In this document: positions 48,501 through 60,500 of the stretch, in pieces
Layout of the letters: every line of letters starts with the position of its first letter
How positions within the stretch are numbered: the first letter of the stretch is position 1
NCBI GenBank assembly: GCA_020086605.1
Contig: JACBWW010000050.1
Coordinates: 273,647-337,646 of the forward strand
Direction of reading: 5' to 3'
Length of the DNA: 64,000 bases
Source of the DNA: Lanius collurio
Lineage: Eukaryota > Chordata > Aves > Passeriformes > Laniidae
Notes under the pieces: generated by a model
The model's database searches: none
What the model was told of the DNA's origin: nothing
The model's input: the letters and a program-made list of their open reading frames with translations, nothing else
Program-made: the position numbers and the translations under genes

Positions 48501-51500
48501 GGAAGGGGGTTTTGGCAGGTTTTTTTTGTTTTTGAACATTTTTGAATGTTTTTTTGCATTCGCAGGAGTAATTGGGCAGTGATCAGGAACATACTAGGAG
48601 TACCAGTTTATCTGATTTACTTGCCAGTTTCTGTGTTCTAGTTGATGACTTCTTCGGTTTATATTGCAACAAGGAGCTAAAGCTGTGTGGTTTGCCTCAG
48701 TGGTGCTCGTTGTCTTCCTTTCAGAGCTGTAATTGCCGTCACTTCCTTTTGCTCTTAGAGAAGCAGGAGCAGACTGAGATGAGCACCCAGCAGGCTCAGG
48801 GCTTGCCTGTCACCAATTCCCAGGCAGGAGAGCAGAATCTAGTGGGATTGCTTCTGCAAATAAAAGTGAAATGAAAAATAAAGATTATTGGGAAAGGACG
48901 AAGAACTTCTGAAGTGGAAAAGAGCCGGTTTGGCCATCTTGTTGGTGTAGTCAACCCTTGCAGAAAACCATGTCTTATCATTAAGATGAACAAGGAGATT
49001 TCAAGTTAGCAGTGTGTCTAATTTTCTGATAAACTCATCTGTGTAAGGAATAGAGACCTAACCACCACTTTCCTAAAATCTGTACCAACCCCTGGTGGTG
49101 CTTTCCAAAACTGAAGTAAATGTGTGTGTTGTGGTTGGCATTTCCATGTGTTTATGTCAGTGTTTGAAATTCAGTAAATAAATACTTTGTTTCTGGCTGA
49201 GCAGTGACACAGATGCGGCACAGTTGTACATACGGGGATGTTTCTTTGAGTTCTTTTCAATGGTGTTGGAAGAAAAATAGGATTGTAAAAGATATAATAA
49301 AACCAAGGAGGTGCCAGTGTCAGTGGCTGGCAGAAGGTGATATGAAATTTGGCAGTAGGCTGCATTTGCTGTCTGCTGCTGCCGGAGGGCAGGGCAGTGT
49401 GTTAAAGATGCTGTGTAAATATTATGAAAAACTCTTCTGTTGCAAGTCAGATCTGTCTGTTTGTCTTCCTCAGCTTCCCCCAGGCTCACTCATTTGTCTG
49501 CGTCTTTTATTCTGGTGCAATATGTCTGCAGACAAATGTACCCTAAAGCTGTTCCCATTGGTGCTGCATAGCTTTGCAGGAAAACTACAGCCAGGCAGAT
49601 ACATACAATTAGCAAGCTGGCATAATTGCCTGCCATGCACTTTTTGCTGGAGAGGTTACTCAGTGCTTCTCAGTTGAAAGCAGTCAGGATGTGAAGAGGG
49701 TCTCCAGAGAGGAGCAGGGTCAGGAAAACCCATTTGAACTAAAAGGGTGTGGCATAAGGCTGCTGGAGCAGGAATGTGTGAGCTTCCAAGGTGCAGAGGG
49801 GTAAACAATGATGAAGGAACCAGCCGCTGATGAATGACTTCATTAATAGAACTGTTAATGACTGGTACTCTCTCAAGGGGCATCTTTGGTGTTCCATCTG
49901 ATGGGATTTCTGTCTGCTCTAGGAATGGGTGACAGCTACAGATATTAGAGTGACTCTCAACCGTCTGAACACATTTGGAGATGAAGTTTTCAATGACCCA
50001 AAAGTTCTCAAGTCTTACTACTATGCAATTTCTGATTTTGCTGTGGGTGGTAGGTGAGTAGCCAATAAAACTCTGTGCTTACTAAAGTTTTTGGTTAGTT
50101 TTACTAGACTGCTTTAAAGATTCTGATGGTATTCACATGATATCATTAGGCTCTGGTCTTTATTGACTGTCCTAAATCAAAAATACGTTAGAATGAATTT
50201 TACATAATATGCAAATATTGTGTATAAGCTTTTGTGGCTATAACTTCAGGGCTAACAGAGATAAATTCTTTTTCTTTGATTAGATGAAATATTAAGTGAT
50301 TTGGGAGGATAAATGGTAAAAAGAGTAACTAAAATGGAAAACAAAACAAGAAAATTTTTTCTGCTCTGTGGTTTGTGTCATTTTTAATGTATTTTTAAAT
50401 TGTTCTCTGCCTGTATCTGTTCTCTGGAATAACAGTAAGTAGAAAATCTCGCTGTCTCTACTTCACATATATTGAGGAAGCTATCTCCTTTGGAGGTCTG
50501 GAACACGGTACAACATGGTTGTGGTTGTCCATTCTTTTTGCCAAAGTCTATTGTAGAATGTTTAAACCTTAAGTACTAGATGATAAAATGCTTTAATAAA
50601 CAGAGATGAGGTCACTGCAGGATTTTGGGCTGTTTGCAGATGGCAGTTCTGAGACTGGGATTTGGCCACGTGGTGATTTGTATTGGCTGCACCACCAGTC
50701 TGGAGATCCCTGGGCTTCTGTATTAGTCACCTTTGTGCTATTTAATTTCCTACTGATACCACAATAGCATACACCCAGTGAACATACCATGTTCTAGGCT
50801 CTCACAAGAGAGAAGATGTGGAAAATTTACTAACCTAAAGCCTGCCAAATCTTTGCTTCTTCTACTCATCTTAGTCGGAAGACTGCAAAGGAGTTCGTTA
50901 ACTTTCTTCCCTTTCTAAATGCCTAGCTGGAGCGGGCTGCACCTCTTTGCTTCATAGAATGGTTTGATTTGGAAGGGACCTTCAGAGATCATCCAACCCC
51001 TGTTGTGGGCAGGGACACCTTCCACTACCCCAGGTTGCTCTAAGCCCCATCCAATCTGGCGCTGAAAGGGATGGGACAGCCACAGCTTCTCTGGGCAACC
51101 TGTGCCAGTGTCCCACCACTCTCATAGCAGAACATTGATTCCTTATGTGCAATCTAACCCCACTGTCTTTCAAATTAAAATTTAACATTTGAAAGATGTT
51201 TAAAATTACTGCCCCTTGTCCCATCACTACAGGCCCTGATAAAAAGTTTCTGCCCATTTTGTAAATCCCTTTTGGATATTAGAAGGCCTCCATAAGATAC
51301 CCCTGAAGCCTCCTCTTCTCCAGGCTGAATGGCTGATTTTGTTGTGATCATCTACCTTCTTATTTCTCTCATCTCACGTTTTGAGATTTGGGCCCTGTTT
51401 TTGGGGGTTGCTTTGTGAGTGACTTGGAGCCCTGGAGTTTTAATACTTGTTCCTTGCTTCTCCTGAACCAGATGCAAATGCAACGGGCACGCGAGTGAAT

Positions 51501-54500
51501 GTGTGAAGAATGAGCTTGGGAAGCTGGTCTGCAACTGCAAGCACAACACCTTCGGGGTGGACTGTGAAAAGTGCCTTCCTTTCTTCAACAACCGCCCGTG
51601 GAGGAGAGCGACTGCAGAGAGCGCCAACGAGTGCCTGCGTATGTGTGGCTGCACCCAGGGACAGCCTGTCCAGGGCAGTGTCGTCCCCTGCCTCTGCTGG
51701 CAGCCACAAGTTGGCCTTGCCTCGTTTTAACTTGTCTCAGTTGCAGTTATCCAGCATTAAGCACAGTTCATGGGACTGTTGGGCATTCCACTCCTATCCT
51801 GTAGGAGCTTTCTGGTATAGAGCCCTAGAAATGAGCATCTCCTTCCTGGAGAAGGATGGGAGCCACCTGTAGGAAAGAGGTGTCCTGCAAAAATGTACAG
51901 GCTTCTACTTTATGGGACCCATGGGAAAAAAAAAAAAGTTTACTATGCTGCAGTATAATTGCCCTTTCAAAAGCTCCTCATTTAGCATCAGCTGATTTTT
52001 GTGTTTGGGTTATTGGTTTTTACAGTTACTTGTTGACTATTTAATCTAATTTCTGGACTGCAAATGCAGCTCTCTGTCATGGAACACCATTTTGCTTGGT
52101 GTTTTGTCCCAGACCACAGCTCCTGGTAGTTTACCTTATGGGGAAGCTTTTTCAGACAGAAAGCTTTCTTCCTGTCTGATCTCTGCATGTCTAGGTAGGT
52201 CCCAGCTGTCTGTGGCTTCCCTCAATGGGCTGGTGAAATTGGGGTGTCCTGCTGTCTAGGGATTTGCAATCCAGGGGAGAAGCTCTCATTATAGCATGTA
52301 GTAGCCTCATGTTACCTTCTCATGCTTGTTTGAATGACAGAGATTGGTGTTGCTGTGTGGGAGGACAGCATTTTGACTGCAAGTGGCAGTCTGATGTCAA
52401 AAGAAGTGGGGTAGAAAAGGGTGGTTTTCTTTTGGGCATTGATGAGAATGGTCTTGAGTTTGTTTCATGTCTTGGAGTGGTTAAAAGCTCCTACTACAGC
52501 TTCTCTACAGCTGAACTGTGCAGGGTGGGTTTTGTGCTGTGAGGGCAGGCTGGTCACTGACAGTGCCCTGTCTTTGCAGCGTGCGACTGTAACGGGCGGT
52601 CCCAAGAGTGCTACTTTGACCCTGAGCTGTACCGCACCACGGGCCACGGCGGCCACTGCACCTCTTGCACCGGCAACACAGACGGGCCCCACTGCGAGCG
52701 CTGCCGGGACAGCTTCTACCGCCTGGCCAGCGATGAGGCCTGCCTGCCCTGCAGCTGCAACCCAGTCGGTGAGCAGTACTGCAAACATGGCTGCTTGCAA
52801 GCATCCATGCACAAAACCCACCTCTTGTTTTGGTCGTGCAAATCATTGCAAACTCCGGGATAAAGCAGGGGGGAGTTGTTTGGATTTCTTTATTTTTTTT
52901 TCCCCCTACATGTAGGAAATATTTATTGGGTTGTATTTTGGTTTAAGTTATCCTTGGATCTAAATGGGATTAGGGTGACAGAGGCAGATGGGTTACCTCT
53001 GCAGCACTTACTCCTTTGAATGTATTCTGAAATAGATTTTTTTTTTTCCCCCACTGTGTATGTGTTACCCTGGATGCTCCCAGTACTAAAGGATTCATTT
53101 GAATTCTTAATAACCAAGATGATGTGAGTGGGTATTTCTGGAAGTTGTTCATGCTGGGGAATTGTAGTGAACTTTAGCTGTTGCATCAGTTTCTCCTACC
53201 AAGTATCCAAGCACTATATATACAAACCAGTGAAACATTAAACACAAAAGGGAGTGGGGTGAGATAAAATAAACTCAAAATACATAGTTAAATTCCTTTT
53301 TAAAAAATGGGGAGGGGGGTAATGCTGGCAGGAGAATAAATATTTTGTCATGAAGGGAACCACTTAACCTGTAAGGAGTGATCCCATAACTACACCAGCC
53401 CACAACAAGTAAGGGAGAAGGAGTGAAAAGGGTTAACACGTAGTAAGATATGATGTGAGGTTTCAGAAGAGTAGCTGGAATAAGTCATTGCTTGCCACAT
53501 GCCCTAAAAGCAGCCAGGGAGAATTCTGCCAGGGTGCATCTCCTATCTAATTTGGTCAATGAGTCATTCAGTTGTGAAATTTTTGACCAATAAAGGCCCT
53601 TCTTCTTCTGACTGCTCTCCTGGATCCTTGTGTCAGACCTTATTTTAAGAGGGGTGAGGGTTGGTGTCTGTTGAGACAGTTGAGAAGATGCAGGGAGGTG
53701 ACTTCTTAGGTCTTTAAGAACGGCTTTCAAAGGCCTTTATAACTTAGCCATTAACTTGTATGCCATGACACACTGACACCCAGGGTGTATTTGAATCTCC
53801 TGGATATGTTTGGATTGTTATTTTTTGTCCAAGTACTCTTTTTTCCTAAGTAATCCTAAGTGGGACTGCAAAGGGGATTTGAACTTTGGCTGTATATGGT
53901 AAAGTTTTTGTGAATTCTTCTGTCCCATCCAGCCTAATCATCTTATAACTCTTCATTTTGCTGTAATCTTCTGGTGTGGATTGAAGTGGAAACAAGCAAC
54001 TATTTCTGTATATTAAAATATTTTTCTTCTCTAGTTAACTCACACTGTGCTGACAGCTCTGACGCTGCCAGCCACATGGATGCTTGCAAGAATGCATTTT
54101 GTCCACTATGGATTAAAGAAACCTGTTACTGCTTTTTGTGCAAGACCACTTGAATGGAGCAGTACTGAGGAAGGTGTCCTTCCAAAAATGGGAGTTTTGC
54201 TGTAGTTTACTAGGATTCATAGTGGCACGTGCAGCCTTGATCCAAGGAGGCAGTTTAGTCTTTAAATGCAACTTAGGAATCAAGGAAGGAAATTGGAGTG
54301 TGAAAGGGAGAGGTCAGGGAAAGGGGACATGGCGATTAGGGGGAACACAAGGGATTCAGGGAATAAAGTCTTGGAAATTACATATTGCAAAGTAAAACAG
54401 ATAAGGATTTGGTGGCATGCAAATGTAGCATTGAGGATGAAGCAGGAGAAGGCAATTTGAAGTTAAAATTATATTTTATATATAAAAAGGTTGGTTGGTT

Positions 54501-57500
54501 GGTAGGAATAAAAGGCTGAATACAGTTTGGGAAGACTAGATAACAATTCCTCTGTCTAGACCTGCCAGGGGAAAAATCCCTATAAACTAGAGGCAGTCTT
54601 TAGGTAAGCTGTCACTCATCAGCTTGAGGCTGTGCTTCCTGCTTTCTTCTTCCTTATTTCTTGCCTGTGTTGTAAAGTTTGAATAGCTGATGGAGCCATA
54701 TGTGTGTGCTGAGGTGCCTGTCCCTACTGTCCCCACAGGCTCCCTCAGCACTCAGTGTGACAGCTATGGCCAGTGCAGCTGCAAACCTGGTGTGATGGGG
54801 GAAAAGTGTGACCGTTGCCAGCCAGGGTTCCATTCCCTCTCCGAAGCTGGGTGCAGGTAAGGGGGATTGCAGCTCTCTAAAAGGAAAACTAGACTTTCTT
54901 TAAAGCTTTCTCTATGTGGCTCTTACTGAACTACCCTCTCTCCTGATTCTCCCAGGTCCTGTTCTTGCAATGCTGCTGGCAGCACAGGGGAATGCAATGT
55001 CGAGACAGGGCGGTGTGCATGCAAGGACAATGTGGAAGGATTCCACTGTGAGAGGTGAGTTTTTCTTCACATAGCTTTGTTTCAAGAATGAAAGACATTC
55101 AAGCGAGGACCTGGGGTTAAGCATCAGGGAAATTAATTCTCTTTCCTTCACATCTTCAGATGCAAACCTGGATTTTTCCATCTAGATTTTTCCAATCCAA
55201 GAGGCTGTACCCCCTGCTTCTGTTTTGGACACTCTTCAGTCTGCACCAGTGCTATGGGCTACAGTATCCATAGCATCACCTCCAGCTTTGAGTTTGGTAA
55301 AACTGAGCTTTCTTTTGTATCTCAGGTTAGGCTGTAGACTCGAGTCAGAAGCAAATAAAAAAACCCAACCTTCCTTTCTGTGGAAGACCACAAACCTTGG
55401 GCAGACAGGTCTAGGATCCCTCTTTTGGAAGTGCTGAAGCTACCTGGAGCTTCCATGTCTGCAGCTTGTTTGTTCAGATGGAGGGGAAGGAATTCACAGC
55501 TCTGGCCTCGGGCACACAGTTATTGTACACTGTGCAGGTGCAAGTGGGAATTGCAAATAGAAACCTTTTCTAGCCTGAGAGATGTGCTGACAAAGCAGAA
55601 TTACCTCAGTTCTAGAGCCAAATCAGGACCGTCTGATTGAGAGGATCAAAATCACTTTAGATTTGGGGTTTACGTGGCTCTAAGTAAAACACAGTTGTGT
55701 TTCCAGTGAGTCTGTAAGCCTAGGAAAAATCTGTTTCTTTCTTGCAGTTTCCTGTGTATGCACGTTTTCATGCTGCGTAGTCTGAAACGAACATCTTTTA
55801 AATTAAAATTCCACTGGAGAACAGTTCACACAAAGGCTGCAACTCATAGGCCCCAAGTCATAGGTGACTGCAGGGTTTTCTATCCCTGCTTAAGCTCTTT
55901 AGAAAAGAAGGGTTTGGACAAGTAGTTATCATAGGGTTCAAAGTTTAGAGGTTTCAAGTCAGCACTTGAGTGCCTGTGCACATTAGATTAACTAAGACAT
56001 GAAGAGTGTGACATGAGAAGTGTGTGCAAATCTCCATATTCCAAGGGTGTTGATTCTTGCCTGTCTGATTCTTCAGGAGAGGACGAGTGGTATGCTGAGC
56101 AGCGTGATGGCTCAGAAGTCTTGCTCCAGTGGAGTGCCAAGACCCAGGATATCTCTGTTATCTCGGACACCTACTTCCCCATGTACTTTGTTGCACCACG
56201 TAGGTCATTCTAAAAGCATGGCTTTCTTTGCTGTTTGTGCTCTTTGTGTTCTGTCCTCTAACTGTAAGGATTTCTTCCCCTTTCAGGCAAGTTCTTGGGC
56301 AACCAGGTTTTGAGTTACGGGCAAAACCTGACCTTCTCCTTCCGTGTGGACAGGCGGGACACGCGCCTCTCTGCGGAGGACCTGGTGCTGGAAGGGGCTG
56401 GGCTGAGAGTGTCGGTGCCACTCATTGCCCAGGGCAACTCCTACCCCAGTGAGAATGTGCAGACCTACACCTTCAGGTATAGTGAGGAGCAGCTCGCACC
56501 TGGTCTGCACTGCCTTTGGCCTCTGAGCTCTTGACAAAACAGATCATTAAGCTTATGTAGGTGATGTTGCAATACCACAGCACTGTTGCGAAGGGAGCTT
56601 TGATAGGTTGCAGTTGTTAGCAGCTGAAAGCTGTGCTAATGATGCATGGCTCTTCTCCCCAGGCTCCATGAGGCTGCAGATTACCCGTGGAGGCCTGCTC
56701 TTACGGCATTTGAGTTCCAAAAGCTTCTCCACAACTTGACTTCCATCAAGATCCGTGGGACATACAGTGAGAGAAGTAAGTCGCTGAGCAGAATGTCTCA
56801 GAAAAGGGGGCAAACTCATTTGTCTAGTGCTTGGATTATTTCGTTGTAGGGCCCAGCCATAAATAGCTGTGGCAGCTTATTTGGCAAAGCTTGTGCCAAT
56901 GGCTTTTCACCTGGCCTTCCTTTGTAGCATCTTCTCCCAGGCCTTCTGAAGAGGATATGGGAAAGTGTTGTCTTTGAATGTCTGGAAGCTGAACGCTTAT
57001 CAGCTGCTGATTCCTTGTTCTAAACATGGGAAATTTTCTTTGTTGTACAGCCACTGTCCTCCAGTTGGTAAAAATACATAGTGCAGAGTCCTGAAGGACA
57101 CAGTCGGATGTAGGAAGTTTGCAACGCTTGGCTTTAAGTTTCACTATACTAGGAATGGTTACATTCCCCCTCTTTGTGGGTCTTGCCTTGACATGACAAA
57201 TGGGAAGGACAAGATCCCTGAAGTGCTGCCTGTGCAGAACCTGAGTGAAAGTTCCTCATAACAAAGATTTATAAAAATGGGCATGAATTAGAAGCAAAAT
57301 TGTAAAAAACATATTGCTGTGATGAAGAATTTTTGCAGAAAGATGCAAAGGATGGATTCGCATTTGGGAAAGGTGGGAAAACTGCAAGTGTTTTCAGAAG
57401 GGTGGCCAATAATGAGGAATGTGGGGTTGTGAAATGGAGGGGAAGAAAGGTGTGGAGCAAACGATGAGTGCTGTAGCCACTGCTATAGTGTGTGGGAGCT

Positions 57501-60500
57501 GAGGCTTTGCTCAGTGCACTGGAGCTGCTGCAGTGGTACAAACACAGTGGTATAAGTTAAAAGCCAGCTATGTTGTGTCTGGGTTCTGTTTTGCTCCAGA
57601 GAAGAGGCTGGACTATAGGAGGGAAGTGCTGAAATGCCAGAGGAAGGAATGGTTTTAGAGAAATAGTTGAAGAGTTTGTCCCGAGGTGTGGTTTGCAGAT
57701 GGTGTATTACAATTGCTGGAGACATAGTTTGTTCTGTCTTGAAAGCCAGGAATTGGTTTTGGTATTTGATTTGGAAATGGAAACCATACACATGTAAGAT
57801 ATAACTTAATTTTAATTGACTGTACTTGCTTACCTGCTGTTCTCAGATTCTCCTCTGTATTGTCATTCTCATCTTTCCTGCCCTGCTTGTTCCCTTGGTG
57901 AGCTCTAGTGCATCTTTTCTCATCTCTCTAAACCTTCCTGGAGGGTTTTGCATCTTGATTCACCTTACCAACTGCAAGCACCTACCTGTCTGTCCCTTGT
58001 ACTGGTTAGCTGTGTTTGGGGAGGCAGTGATGATAGCCTTTGTGGTTACAAAGGGTTTGCCCCTTGGTGCTTTTTAGGTGCTGGTTACCTGGACGATGTC
58101 ACTATCACAACTGCTCGTCCTGGACCCGGTGTGCCTGTGGCCTGGGTGGAGAGCTGCTCATGTCCAGTGGGATACGAGGGACAGTTCTGTGAGCACTGCA
58201 CCTCTGGGTACTGGCGAGAGACCCCAAGCCTTGGACCCTACAGCCCCTGTGTGCCTTGCACGTGCAACGGGCACAGCGAGACATGTGATCCCGAGACGGG
58301 TAAGAGGGGCTGCCCAGACAGGGAGCAGCAAGAGGGTGGTTCTTCCTTTCTGGGTTGGACAATGAAGCAAAACTCATGTCCATCTCTATTCCAGGCATGT
58401 GCAATTGCAGGGATAACACAGCGGGGACTCACTGTGAGAAGTGCAGCGATGGGTATTACGGTGATGCTACGGCTGGCACAGCCTCGGATTGCCAGCCCTG
58501 CCCATGCCCAGGCATCTCAAGCTGTGCCATTGTGCCCCGCACCAAGGAGGTTGTGTGCACCAGCTGCCAGGTTGGCACTACAGGTGTGTTCCTAAAGAAA
58601 ACATATTTTTTTGCATGTACATGGTTGTGGAAATGTGTCTCCTGCTAGTTCTTGTTCTCTGATCCACAATGCATAGGTCTGGAAGCTGCTGTGTCTTCTG
58701 GTTCAAATTCTTCTCCCTTCCTCAGCCCTGTTTTCTGTCCTTCTGTCTCCTACCACCTTTTTGGGATGTGAGGAAAAAGGGGGTTTGTATGTGGAAGAAC
58801 TGCCTAAGAAATGGAGCTCATAACTGGCTGGGGAGGTCAGATCTGCAATAAGTATAGGAAGCTGCTGAATCGGATGCTTCAGTGGCTGCCTGTGGAGGTT
58901 TGGCAGGTCTCACTGGCAGCGGAGCTTCCTGGAGCAGTGATGCCCCCAGAGCTCTACCTCTTTGGATTCTTAAATTAACAACAAATTGCAGCAAAGAGGT
59001 TTGGCTTAAAGGGATAGGAGGGGAAGGAAGAGTGGAAATAATTAATAATGCAAAGTTCCAGTGAAAAAAACAGCTTGAATTTAGAGATGAGGAGGGATTT
59101 GTGTCTGGCCCCAACAGAAGGATGAAAGGGAAGAAGCCGAAGGGTTTACTTTTCAGAAGGGACTGCAAAGGGGATCCATGTGAGATGGCAGCAAAGGGCT
59201 TTTTGCTGCAGCACCCATCTCTGTGTTGTGTCCCAGGAAAGAGGTGTGAGCTGTGTGATGATGCCTATTTTGGAGATCCACTGGGCAAAAATGGTGCTGT
59301 GAGGCCCTGCCGCCTGTGCCAGTGCAATGACAACATCGACCCCAACGCCGTGGGCAACTGCGACCGCCAGACTGGCGAGTGCCTCAAGTGCATCTACAAC
59401 ACCGCTGGCTTCTACTGCGACCGCTGCAAGGATGGCTTCTTTGGGAACCCCCTGGCACCCGACCCTGCTGACAAGTGCAGAGGTGAGACTTGCTTCTTCT
59501 TGCATTTAAAAATAGTTTTGTCCCCAAGAGCTGCTGTGAGATTGTTGCTTGTGCCTGTCAGAAGCAATGTGTGGCTTTACCCTGGTTTAGTCGTTCTAGC
59601 TTGCTAAAACCCTTGTGTTTGTGGGCACTTAATGCCATCAAAGCAAAAGCATTGTGCAATGCAGGGGCTGAGTGGCCATGTGGTTTGGATCTAGGCCCAT
59701 TAGGGTAAGTACCAACATCACAAGGGATTTCTAACTTTGTGCATGTTCCTTCATATCTTTTTATTTTTGCAGCCTGTCACTGCAATCCTTACGGCACCGT
59801 AAATCAACAGACAATCTGCAATCAAGTCACTGGGCAGTGTGAGTGCTTGTCTCACGTCACTGGCAGGGACTGCAGTGCCTGTGAGCCTGGATTCTTCAAC
59901 CTCCGGAGTGGACGTGGCTGTGAGAGGTGAGGCTTGCCTTGGCTTGTGGCAGAGAGACCCTGGTTTTGGAGGATCTGTGCTTACATTGTACAGGAGTGTG
60001 ATGTTTGTCACAAGTGACAGATAAGCCTCAGTGCTGCTGTGGATGGGGAAGAGCAGTGGTCAGGGAGCAGCTACTAAGGCTGTACAAAAAGCCTGACTTA
60101 TAAATAGCTTTATAAAGAGCTCTAAATCAGTTTTAAATAGAAAACTGCCACATGACTGTGACTGTAGAAGGGGCTTGTGGGTTCCTTTTTTAGTGCAGGC
60201 AGCAAGTGACCTTGCGTGGTTCAAAAGCTCAGTGCCTTGACTGCTGCATCTGCACAGCAAGAAAAGTGACTTTTGGAAATGTTGAGCTGCGCTCTTCAGA
60301 GAGGCACTTGCCCCATGTGTCCCTTCTGTGTTACATCTGATGTGTGCCTGCCTCCCCCAGGTGCAACTGCCACGCACTGGGCTCCACCAACGGGCAGTGT
60401 GACATCCGAACAGGGCAGTGTGAGTGCCAGCCAGGCGTCACCGGCCAGCACTGTGACAGATGTGAGGGCAACCACTTTGGCTTTGGCTCCGAAGGCTGTA